Positions 1 through 6,913 are shown, counted from the stretch's first letter. The stretch: 6,913 nt of DNA from Bacteroidota bacterium (GCA_029268165.1 JAJUGM010000179.1:1-6913), one strand, 5' to 3'. Notes: generated by a model not told the origin, from the letters alone. Made by a program: numbers and translations.

Positions 1-1
1 G

Positions 2-103
2 CAGGAAATTGAAGACGAAGGAGAAATCTATGAAAGCATTGAAGACCTTTGGCCTGATTATCCAAGTAAAGATGATTTCTTCTTTAATGAAGATGAATAC
101 TAA
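2..103 (+). CDS. 3' end of an unidentified acidic protein (partial)
   Basis: Only the last 33 codons and a TAA stop are in the window; the gene starts beyond the left edge. The visible tail is strongly acidic: 14 of 33 residues are Asp or Glu against one Lys, with an aromatic-rich end (FFFNEDEY). I do not recognise the family, and no domain can be named from this tail. The frame is open across the whole visible stretch, its GAA/GAT-rich codon use looks like real coding sequence, and the opposite strand offers no alternative gene here (its only ATG meets a stop after two codons). The stop lies 20 nt from the stop of the convergent OstA-like gene, and I see no strong terminator hairpin between them. 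The main doubt is its shortness: a chance open frame of 34 codons is possible. Confidence 0.6.
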   Translation, partial: QEIEDEGEIYESIEDLWPDYPSKDDFFFNEDEY

Positions 104-123
104 ACGCGTTAATTGAACAAATA

Positions 124-1674
124 CTATTCAGGTACCCAATTAAATATATCTTCCTTATTGAGAGGGCGTGCTTTCTGGCTCCATTTAAAATCTTTTAATA
201 TTACCTCTTCCGGCGGGGCTAACTCAAGCGGATAGAGTGATGCCTGGGGCTTGTTAATAAACCGGATTTCTTCAACCTTATTATCTTTCAAAAAGATAAT
301 AAGGTTGGAGCTTTCGGCTTTGTTAATACCAATAATATCTTCTTTATCTTTTGCATAATAAACGGTTTGCCCGTTTCCAAAAACGTCGATCCGGTATAAA
401 TCATTATTCCGGAAATGGCAAACCATGCTTTTCCCTTTAACCTGATTAAAACGGACCGAATCTTCCTGGTTCACAATAAACGCGAGCTGGCGCATGTGCA
501 ATTCATGTATCTGCTGGTTCTGAATGTGTATTTCAATGTACTCTGATGAAAGCTGATTTTCACCTGACCATAATACAGGGCTGTAAAATAACCTGATGAT
601 GGAATCAGAAGAAGAATAAAACAACGAATCACATTTGCCCTGCATGTTGCTCTTGAATAATTTAACCCTGTAATATAACCTGAATTCCTTTTTACCAGCA
701 CTATCCGAATCCATACGAAGTGTATCGGCATGGATATATACAGAATCATCACGGGTTATATATATAAACAGGGCGCTGTCAGTAAGCAGAGCCGTTTCAT
801 TTTGTTCATTTATCCGGGCATAATCTCCTTTAAGTATAACATTTTGATCCCTGTCAACAAGCGTAATAGTTGAAAATGCTTCACCATAACCTGTTTCCCT
901 TTCATAATAAATACTGTCACTCGTCAAAGTACGTACCGGATTCTCAATTCGTGTATTTTTCTTCAGAAATGAAATGTTGGTTCTGGTATTATACCAGCCG
1001 CTTTCACAATAAATGGTATTTGTGTCACTCACTATATTTGTAGGCCCTATAAAATAGGCAATATGCGAAACTGTATTATATCTGAGCGTATCAGAATAGA
1101 TTGTATATTCAGGATTAATAACCACCACGCTATCTCTGAAAACATAATCGCTTGTGCGGGAATAATATATACCCACACGGCTTTTCAGTTTGTTTTCCCC
1201 ACTGATAATATCAGCATGATGGGTATAATATCCGATATTATTCTGAAGGTCATATTCAAGTGACTGACTTTTTAGGCTGGTACTAAAAGTGTTCAGGCTG
1301 ACATTCTTTTTAATTTTTGCTTTCCGGGTATTACCGTCATAAAACAGATAATCGCCATAAATCTGGGTTGAATCAGCATGATTAATATGCACATTACTGA
1401 AGGCTTCAAGAGAATTTTCGGCGGCATAAAAATAGGCACTGTCACAATACATGGTTGTGTTTTTATGTCTGAATATAACATGCCTCAGAAGTCTGTATGC
1501 CCCGCTGGCTATTCTTTTATCAAATTCAATATCTTCGGCGTCATACTGTATTTGCTGAGGTGCCTGTGACAATAACCTGAAGGGCAGTATTCCAGAAACT
1601 GCTAAAGAAAAAATCAGTATTACTCTTCTATAATTGCCGAGCATCGGGGAAATTATATTTTTGTCCGGCATCAT
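124..1674 (-). CDS. OstA/LptA-like periplasmic protein (LPS-transport type beta-strand repeat protein)
   Basis: The 516-residue product resembles the OstA-like proteins of Bacteroidota, relatives of LptA and of the N-terminal domain of LptD, which form a beta-jellyroll groove carrying lipopolysaccharide across the periplasm. A Sec signal is visible: basic residues at 16-17, a hydrophobic core around 18-35, and likely cleavage near residues 36-38. The rest is almost entirely short beta-type segments of the form [I/L]-x-S-D-S-L-x-Y, seen about fourteen times from residue 47 to 454 with a period near 29 residues. A conserved-looking stretch with GNGQTVYY lies at 432-439. No C-terminal outer-membrane barrel is evident, so this is not a full-length LptD. 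ATG at 1674 begins 3 nt after the upstream SurA-like stop (TGA AAT ATG ATG); the second ATG or Met11, just ahead of the basic part of the signal, could be the true start. Family assignment is fairly sure; direct LPS binding is inferred. Confidence 0.85.
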   Translation of the reverse strand: MMPDKNIISPMLGNYRRVILIFSLAVSGILPFRLLSQAPQQIQYDAEDIEFDKRIASGAYRLLRHVIFRHKNTTMYCDSAYFYAAENSLEAFSNVHINHADSTQIYGDYLFYDGNTRKAKIKKNVSLNTFSTSLKSQSLEYDLQNNIGYYTHHADIISGENKLKSRVGIYYSRTSDYVFRDSVVVINPEYTIYSDTLRYNTVSHIAYFIGPTNIVSDTNTIYCESGWYNTRTNISFLKKNTRIENPVRTLTSDSIYYERETGYGEAFSTITLVDRDQNVILKGDYARINEQNETALLTDSALFIYITRDDSVYIHADTLRMDSDSAGKKEFRLYYRVKLFKSNMQGKCDSLFYSSSDSIIRLFYSPVLWSGENQLSSEYIEIHIQNQQIHELHMRQLAFIVNQEDSVRFNQVKGKSMVCHFRNNDLYRIDVFGNGQTVYYAKDKEDIIGINKAESSNLIIFLKDNKVEEIRFINKPQASLYPLELAPPEEVILKDFKWSQKARPLNKEDIFNWVPE

Positions 1675-1677
1675 ATT

Positions 1678-3039
1678 TCAGGTCTTCAGCCATCCCTGCA
1701 CTGAATATTTGCAACTGCGAAATTTGGGATCAATCCGGATATATGTGGTTTTTATTTTATCTTCAACCCATTTATTTACAATCTCTGTCTGTTTCTTCTG
1801 GGCTGCCATTTCCTTCAGCAGGTGGAAATCATCTTCGGGGTTTGCTTTATGAGGTTCAGTACGTTTTTTCAGTATGATTACTTTGTATACGGTTTTTCCT
1901 TTACTATCGGTTGATTCATAAGGTACAGAAACCTCTCCGGGTTTCATATTTTTTATAACTGCATAATCCTGAGCAGGTAGATCATCAAGCTGCCATCTGA
2001 GGCCACCCGATGGATTTACAACCTGGCCGCCGTTAAGCCGGGTATCTTTATCTTCTGAAAACAACATGGCTGCTCTTTCAAACGTGGCCGAATCAGATTC
2101 TATTATGTTCCTTATACTATCCAGCCTTGAAAATGCTGTGCTTCTAACTTCAGAGGTAATCTTTGGTTTCAGCAGTATATGCCTGGTATGCACTCTGTCT
2201 TCTGTACGGTCAAGGCACTGGATAATGTGAAAGCCGAAAGAAGACTCAACAATTTTTGATACAGCGCCCTTTTTAAGTCCGAATGCAACCTTAGCGTATT
2301 CAGGGTCAAGTTCTGTCTTAGGAAACCAGCCAATATCGCCTCCTTTGGCTGCTGAGCCGGGATCTTCGGAATACAATACGGCAAGGGTGGCAAAATTTTC
2401 TCCGTCAAGTATTCGTTGTCGCAAACTGAGTAGTTTTTCGCGTACTTCAAATACGGCATTTTCAGCATATTTAGGATATACCAATATCTGGTTGTACTCA
2501 ACCTCTGATTCCACATAAGGAATTTCCGAAGGATCGAGTGAACGGTAAAAACCCTTTACTTCTGAAGGCGTCACTGATATATCACCGGTAATCTGATTTT
2601 TCATTTTATTGGTTAACATCTGCTCCCGAATCTCATCCCGCAGGTCCTCCTTTATTTCAATGACTGACTTCTTAAAATAATCTTCAAGCTTCTCCTTTGA
2701 ACCCATAATATTAACAAAATAACGCATTCGGGAATCAAGCTCCGAACTTACCTGTGCTTCAGTTATTTCAACACTGTCAATCTCGGCCTGATTAACAAGC
2801 AGCTTCTGAATAAGCAACTGTTCAAAAATCTGGCAACGGGTTTCACTGGTTGTTTTTTCACCCTGCGCAAGAAGCTGTAAATATTGTTTTTCAACATCAG
2901 AATACAATATCTTTTTATCGCCAACCACTGCCATCACCTGGTCGATGACCTTCACCTGGCTGAACCCAGATATTGTATAAAATGATAATAGCAAAAAATG
3001 CAGTAAAATATTTTTCATTGTTTTCCTATTCATATTCAT
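1678..3039 (-). CDS. SurA-like periplasmic peptidyl-prolyl cis-trans isomerase
   Basis: A parvulin-type foldase of 453 residues, close in size and layout to E. coli SurA, the periplasmic chaperone for outer-membrane proteins. A signal peptide covers about residues 1-27 (cleavage near GFS/Q). A helical SurA N-terminal chaperone domain follows at about 28-170. PPIase domain 1 is at about 176-276, with YSEDPGSAAKGGDIGWF at 223-239 and FGFHII at 268-273. A more degenerate PPIase domain 2 is at about 281-392, with RHILL at 286-290 and FSED at 327-330, and a helical C-terminal tail follows. Each domain has lost one of the two usual histidines: domain 1 has Gln184 for the first, domain 2 has Lys386 for the second. 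The longest ORF starts at 3039, overlapping the upstream lipoprotein gene by 14 nt. An ATG at 3018 gives a 446-residue protein with a cleaner signal (MKNILLHF), 7 nt after the upstream stop and with AGGAAA just ahead, and may be the real start. I leave the symbol blank because the window has several SurA-like paralogues. Confidence 0.9.
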   Translation of the reverse strand: MNMNRKTMKNILLHFLLLSFYTISGFSQVKVIDQVMAVVGDKKILYSDVEKQYLQLLAQGEKTTSETRCQIFEQLLIQKLLVNQAEIDSVEITEAQVSSELDSRMRYFVNIMGSKEKLEDYFKKSVIEIKEDLRDEIREQMLTNKMKNQITGDISVTPSEVKGFYRSLDPSEIPYVESEVEYNQILVYPKYAENAVFEVREKLLSLRQRILDGENFATLAVLYSEDPGSAAKGGDIGWFPKTELDPEYAKVAFGLKKGAVSKIVESSFGFHIIQCLDRTEDRVHTRHILLKPKITSEVRSTAFSRLDSIRNIIESDSATFERAAMLFSEDKDTRLNGGQVVNPSGGLRWQLDDLPAQDYAVIKNMKPGEVSVPYESTDSKGKTVYKVIILKKRTEPHKANPEDDFHLLKEMAAQKKQTEIVNKWVEDKIKTTYIRIDPKFRSCKYSVQGWLKT

Positions 3040-3877
3040 AAATTGTAAATAAACCTCGTTTCAGAGCATCATTATAAATATCCTCCTCAAGTGTAGCAAG
3101 CAATTCTATTTTTCTTTTGTTCAGAATAATTTTTTCAATATCATCCTTAACTAATTCTAAGGGTGATGGATCTCCTTTGAAAGTAACCTTAAAAATACGG
3201 ACAAAATAATTGTAAGTGGAGTCATAGGCTTCAATATACTGACGGTATCTGAGGTAATTCTCGGGATTGCCTATTTGCACAGGAATTTTATCAATGAGTG
3301 CTGAAAAATCAACCCATTGGTCGTTAAAATAGTCGTAATAATCAGCATATCTGAAACAATATGCTTCAAGGTTTTTGATGCTTTCCGCATCATCCTGCCT
3401 GTACCATTGTCTTAATTTCCATAATTCGGGAGCTGAGCGCTTAACTTTGATAAACAGAGCTTGAACCAAATTCTTATTGAGCATAAAATTCGATTTGTTA
3501 TTATTATAATACTCCTCAATTTCCTGCAAACTAATTACTGTATCAAGCTTTTGTTTCAAAAGGCTCTGTTCATATTTGTAAATAAGTAGTGAACTTCTGT
3601 AATTATCAATTTGCTCTTTTACATCTTTCTCTGATTCAGTAAGGTTAAGTTCGGCTTTATTAAGCAGCAGTTGTCTCCGTATCCATTTCTCAATATAGTT
3701 TTTTGCAATCTGCAAACTGTCTTCATGTGAAACGCCTTCCGGAAAAATGCCTTTAATATCACCAGCATATAATTCCTTATTTAGAACGCGTGCAATTGGT
3801 TTTTCGGTGCTTTGCCTTACTTTATGTTCACAGGAAAACAATAGTATGAGTAATGCGGCGACAACTGCTCTGTACAT
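3026..3877 (-). CDS. Predicted lipoprotein with SurA-type chaperone fold, isomerase motifs absent
   Basis: The 283-residue product begins with a short lipoprotein signal whose lipobox LFSC puts the lipidated cysteine at residue 16, so it is probably anchored to a membrane facing the periplasm. The mature part follows the plan of SurA/PpiD chaperones. It starts with a beta segment (IARVLNKELYAGDI, 28-41). A Lys/Glu-rich helical region at about 52-135 includes a typical EYYNNNKSNF element at 122-131. Next comes a region at about 136-232 where a parvulin domain would normally sit, and last a charged helix at about 237-275. None of the parvulin signatures (S-H-I-L, S-x-D-x-G-x-x-G-G, G-Y-H-I-I) is present in that region, so I infer a chaperone without isomerase activity. 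It lies between two PPIase genes, 18 nt after the first and overlapping or nearly abutting the second, which supports a shared role in folding envelope proteins. The family is recognised by architecture and context only. Confidence 0.75.
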   Translation of the reverse strand: MYRAVVAALLILLFSCEHKVRQSTEKPIARVLNKELYAGDIKGIFPEGVSHEDSLQIAKNYIEKWIRRQLLLNKAELNLTESEKDVKEQIDNYRSSLLIYKYEQSLLKQKLDTVISLQEIEEYYNNNKSNFMLNKNLVQALFIKVKRSAPELWKLRQWYRQDDAESIKNLEAYCFRYADYYDYFNDQWVDFSALIDKIPVQIGNPENYLRYRQYIEAYDSTYNYFVRIFKVTFKGDPSPLELVKDDIEKIILNKRKIELLATLEEDIYNDALKRGLFTIYEYE

Positions 3878-3895
3878 AAAAACAGAATATTTTAA

Positions 3896-5845
3896 TTATT
3901 TAATCGTTGCCAGTACTTTTTTATTTATAACAACGGGATATTTTTTCCTTAATTGTTTAATCCACAGTTTTTCAAGATAATTCTGATAATCAGCAGTTAC
4001 CAGTCCTCTGGCTTCGTTTAACTTTTTCAGCTGAGGTTTAAGGATATCGTTGATATAAATAATCTTCACCTTATTTTTATCTCTGTAAACATAGTTTGCG
4101 CCCTTCTGCCAGACCATGTTATCTACATTCCTGTCATCGCCCTTTTCGTATTTTTTATTGGTAATATCCACACATTGTACGGAGTCGTTACCACAGATTG
4201 ATGTATTAAAATCTTTATCTGACATTCCTTTGCTGAATCTATCCGGAGCAAGTGCCAGTATCTTTGGTGTAAGGCTTGAGTCTTTTACTGAAAATATTGT
4301 GACATCAGCCCTTGTTTGCCATTTATACTTTTTCTGATTTTTCTTAAAGAATTGTTCCATACCGGCAGAATCCCTGACTGCTTTGGTCCATACCATATCA
4401 TCCATAATATTGAACAGCAGAATGCCATCATGATACTCCTCCATAAGGTAACGGAATTCGGGATATTTGTCATCAAGCATGTCCTTTTCGTATTCCAGCA
4501 CTTTTTCTTTAACAAAATCATCATATTTTCTTTTAACAATAAATTCAATTGATTCCTTTGTGGAATATTTTTTTGTAGCCAATAAATAGTTGGCCAGGTC
4601 GGTCTGGGTGTATTCCCGGTTGCCTATTGTAAACAAAGGATTTATCAGCGGGCCGGCGTAAAACGGGTCCCATTTGTTATCGTAAATTGAGCTGTCAACC
4701 AGCTTCATTAATTCGGTGTAGTTTTCGGGATATTCAGTAAATCCATAATCTTTTTTCAGTTTTTCAACATACAGTTTTTCAGTAACATTACGCCTTTCAT
4801 CACGTGCTAATCTGTCTTCAAGTTCAGCTTTCATTTCGTTAAAACTTTTTATAGGCCGTCTTCCATGAATCATAAAAATATGATATCCATGATCAGACTG
4901 GACAGGTTCGGTATATTTTCCGCTGTCGTTAATAGCAAATATTTTATCTTCCAGTTCAGGAAGCAGCTCACCTGACCTTATCCAGCGTAATTTGCCTCCC
5001 ACTCTTGCTGATGAATAATCTTCAGAATATTTGGTTGCAACGTCGAAAAACGATTCTCCGTTTAATAACCGGTTATAACAATCATTTATTTTATTACGGG
5101 CAGCTGCATGCGTTGCTGAATCAGCATCTCTTGATGCCTTTATCATAATATGTGACAGCAATGCCTCACCAATTGCCGGCCTGAAGGCATTGGTCCGTAT
5201 TATATGGTATCCGAAACGTGTCCTGAAAGGCATAGATACCTGTCCGACTGGTGTTGTGTAAGCTGCCTCCTCAAACGGGAAAACCATCCTGAAAGCAGAA
5301 AACCATCCGATATTACCTTTGTTGTATTTAGCATTGCGATCGTCAGAGTATGCAACAGCTAAATCTTCAAATGACTCTCCGGATATAATTCGATTACGAA
5401 TAGCTATAATTTTGTTGTATATTTCAACTGTATCAGCAGGTGTAGCGCCTGGAGGTACTTTAAGTGCAATATGGCTGGCATTTACTTCGGTTATAGTCCT
5501 TCTGTATGCTTCATTGAGCATGGCTTCTATCTGGCCTTTATCCTGTAAATAGGGCTTTGCCAGTTGATCACGATAACCTGCAAGTTCGGTTGTAAACTTG
5601 CTCATGGTATCATAACCGTTATTTTCGGCTTCGATTACTTTTAATTTAAAATTGATGAAAAGATCGAGATAGTCTTTGGGCGACTTGTTTTCGTAAGTGG
5701 TTGACGAATTGTTTTTATGATAAATTCTTTCAAACTCCGACCTGGTGATTTTTCTTTCACCGATAGTCATTAATATTTCATCCTGCGCATGAATGAATAA
5801 GTTGAAACTGAGCAATGAAATGAATAGAAAAATGTACTTTTTCAT
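3896..5845 (-). CDS. Large periplasmic peptidyl-prolyl isomerase with two parvulin domains and an extra C-terminal module
   Basis: A 649-residue exported foldase, much longer than E. coli SurA (about 430 residues). The signal peptide MKKYIFLFISLLSFNLFIHA is likely cleaved after Ala20. A SurA-like N-terminal module spans about 22-118. PPIase domain 1 (about 119-222) has SHIALK from 124, YSDD at 167-170, GNIGWF at 177-182 and FGYHII at 211-216. PPIase domain 2 (about 226-330) has SHIMIK from 231, YSED at 273-276, GGKLRW at 283-288 and HGYHIF at 319-324. Both domains keep both usual histidines (125/214 and 232/322), so both may be active. Residues about 400-649 look like a second chaperone module: TIGNREYT at 406-413 echoes TIGERKIT at 27-34. 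What follows looks like a worn parvulin-like tail with a Cys551/Cys558 pair. It starts 32 nt after guaB with no clear Shine-Dalgarno, as usual in Bacteroidota. Role inferred: folding or escorting outer-membrane proteins. Confidence 0.9.
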   Translation of the reverse strand: MKKYIFLFISLLSFNLFIHAQDEILMTIGERKITRSEFERIYHKNNSSTTYENKSPKDYLDLFINFKLKVIEAENNGYDTMSKFTTELAGYRDQLAKPYLQDKGQIEAMLNEAYRRTITEVNASHIALKVPPGATPADTVEIYNKIIAIRNRIISGESFEDLAVAYSDDRNAKYNKGNIGWFSAFRMVFPFEEAAYTTPVGQVSMPFRTRFGYHIIRTNAFRPAIGEALLSHIMIKASRDADSATHAAARNKINDCYNRLLNGESFFDVATKYSEDYSSARVGGKLRWIRSGELLPELEDKIFAINDSGKYTEPVQSDHGYHIFMIHGRRPIKSFNEMKAELEDRLARDERRNVTEKLYVEKLKKDYGFTEYPENYTELMKLVDSSIYDNKWDPFYAGPLINPLFTIGNREYTQTDLANYLLATKKYSTKESIEFIVKRKYDDFVKEKVLEYEKDMLDDKYPEFRYLMEEYHDGILLFNIMDDMVWTKAVRDSAGMEQFFKKNQKKYKWQTRADVTIFSVKDSSLTPKILALAPDRFSKGMSDKDFNTSICGNDSVQCVDITNKKYEKGDDRNVDNMVWQKGANYVYRDKNKVKIIYINDILKPQLKKLNEARGLVTADYQNYLEKLWIKQLRKKYPVVINKKVLATIK

Positions 5846-5877
5846 AGCGATTAGGTTAATAATTGATACAACATTTA

Positions 5878-6913
5878 TTATCTACTGTAATTAGGAGCTT
5901 CACGTGTAATGGTAACATCATGGGGATGGCTCTCAACAATTCCTGAATTTGTAACACGTACAAATCTGGCTTTCATCAGTTCGCTTATATTCCGTGCTCC
6001 GCAATATCCCATACCTGCCCTCAGGCCTCCGACCAACTGGAAAAACACTTCCGATAAGGTTCCTTTATAAGGGACCTGGGCAACAATGCCTTCAGGAACA
6101 AGTTTTTTAACATCATCTTCGGGTTCCTGAAAGTACCTGTCGCCTGAACCTTGCTGCATGGCTTCAATTGACCCCATGCCACGATATGATTTATATTTCC
6201 GGCCGTTGAAAATTATAGTTTCCCCGGGTGATTCCTCAACACCGGCGAATAATGAACCTGCCATCACAGAACTGGCGCCGGCAGCAATAGCCTTTACAAT
6301 ATCGCCCGAATAACGTATGCCACCATCGGCAATAACAGGCACATCAGTATCTTTTAAGGCAAATGCCACATCAAATATGGCAGATAGCTGAGGTACACCA
6401 ACACCGGCTATCACTCTTGTAGTACATATCGACCCCGGACCTATACCAACTTTTAAGCCATCTGCGCCTGCTTTAACCAGATCGTGTGCTGCTTCGGCCG
6501 TGGCAATATTGCCCACAACAAAACTCACTGCAGGAAATTTCTTTCGGGCATGCTTAAGGGTTTCTATAACTGCTTTTGAGTGTCCATGAGCTGTGTCAAT
6601 AACTACAGCATCAACATCTGCTTTTACCAGAGCTTCAATACGGTCGAGCGTATCTTTTGTAATACCAACGGCAGCAGCAACACGCAAGCGACCCATTGAA
6701 TCCTTACAGGCATTAGGCCTGTCTTTGGCTTTGGTAATATCTTTATATGTAATAAGGCCTATCAGGCGGTTATATTCGTCAACAACAGGAAGCTTTTCAA
6801 TTTTATGGCGCTGCAGGATATCAGCGGCCTTTTCCAGGTCAATCTCCTGTGTGGTGGTTATAATATTTTCACATGTCATAACTTCACTTACGGGCTTATT
6901 AAGCTGTTGTTCA
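5878..6913 (-). CDS. guaB: Inosine-5'-monophosphate dehydrogenase (partial, N-terminus outside window)
   Basis: IMP dehydrogenase oxidises IMP to XMP with NAD+, the first committed step of GMP synthesis, in the cytoplasm. The reading frame is open to the right edge: the codons upstream of the Met at 6879 read EQQLNKPVSEV in frame, so that Met is internal. The visible part is 344 residues of an enzyme usually near 490. What remains is the second CBS domain (HKIEKLPVVD, with GLITYKDI after it) and most of the catalytic barrel. Landmarks are VIDTAHGHS; the catalytic loop GIGPGSICTTR with the nucleophilic Cys encoded at 6424-6426; the phosphate-binding PVIADGGIRYSGD and GSLFAG; the mobile flap RGMGSIEAMQQGSGDRYFQ with its Arg-Tyr pair; the monovalent-cation/substrate segment VPEGIVAQVPYKG; and the C-terminal GGLRAGMGYCGA. 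No key residue is missing in the part seen. The missing piece should hold the barrel start and the first CBS domain. Confidence 0.98.
   Translation of the reverse strand, partial: EQQLNKPVSEVMTCENIITTTQEIDLEKAADILQRHKIEKLPVVDEYNRLIGLITYKDITKAKDRPNACKDSMGRLRVAAAVGITKDTLDRIEALVKADVDAVVIDTAHGHSKAVIETLKHARKKFPAVSFVVGNIATAEAAHDLVKAGADGLKVGIGPGSICTTRVIAGVGVPQLSAIFDVAFALKDTDVPVIADGGIRYSGDIVKAIAAGASSVMAGSLFAGVEESPGETIIFNGRKYKSYRGMGSIEAMQQGSGDRYFQEPEDDVKKLVPEGIVAQVPYKGTLSEVFFQLVGGLRAGMGYCGARNISELMKARFVRVTNSGIVESHPHDVTITREAPNYSR

Noticed and set aside
104..123. Possible bidirectional terminator between the convergent genes
   Set aside because: The 20-nt gap has only an imperfect, weak dyad (GTTAATTGAAC) and no GC-rich stem with a T-run, so it is not supported as a hairpin terminator.
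471..752. Alternative-frame open reading frame within the OstA-like gene
   Set aside because: It lies wholly inside a well-supported gene, has no recognisable domain, and its composition looks like a frame-shifted shadow; other short overlapping frames across the window were dismissed for the same reason.
750..775. Short TATATATATA run inside the OstA-like gene
   Set aside because: It encodes ordinary residues (the YIT segment) within a conserved-looking repeat protein; a run this short in AT-rich DNA needs no special explanation.
5846..5877. Possible promoter in the 32-nt gap between guaB and the large isomerase gene
   Set aside because: The gap is AT-rich, but I find no convincing Bacteroidota -7 (TAnnTTTG) element with a -33 TTTG at the right distance; readthrough from guaB is the simpler reading.
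6877..6879. ATG taken as the start of guaB
   Set aside because: The frame stays open upstream to the window edge with residues that fit the linker into a CBS domain (KPVSEVMT), and a start here would remove the barrel's N-terminal part and the first CBS domain.

Overview
The window is a compact, AT-rich stretch of a Bacteroidota chromosome, most likely Bacteroidales or a relative. The evidence is the gene content (an IMP dehydrogenase gene followed by a run of parvulin/SurA-type foldases and an OstA-like protein), the very short intergenic gaps, the lack of consistent Shine-Dalgarno sequences, and Sec signals typical of the phylum. No rRNA, tRNA, CRISPR array, insertion sequence or phage gene is visible.

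Layout: five genes read leftward on the minus strand and look like one transcription unit. In order of transcription they are guaB (runs off the right edge), a 649-residue two-domain peptidyl-prolyl isomerase (gap of 32 nt), a 283-residue lipoprotein with foldase-like architecture but no recognisable isomerase motifs (gap of 18 nt), a 453-residue SurA-like isomerase (overlap of 14 nt, or a gap of 7 nt if a later start is used), and a 516-residue OstA/LptA-like periplasmic protein (gap of 3 nt). At the left edge the last 33 codons of an unidentified acidic protein come in on the plus strand and end 20 nt from the OstA-like stop, so the two genes converge.

How the genes fit together: guaB is cytoplasmic purine metabolism and probably just the head or a passenger of the unit. 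The other four products all carry export signals. Three share a SurA/PpiD-like chaperone plan and the fourth has the strand-repeat pattern of LPS-transport bridge proteins. The most economical reading is an outer-membrane biogenesis cassette: foldases escort outer-membrane proteins, and the OstA-like protein works in lipopolysaccharide transport or a related envelope task. From memory, guaB / PPIase / PPIase / PPIase / OstA (often with mutL or recQ nearby) is a recurring arrangement in Bacteroidota, so this is mostly ordinary core genome. I found no clearly undescribed system. The points most worth a second look are internal: a 29-residue periodic repeat through the OstA-like protein, the graded loss of isomerase motifs across the three foldases, and an apparent internal duplication in the largest of them.
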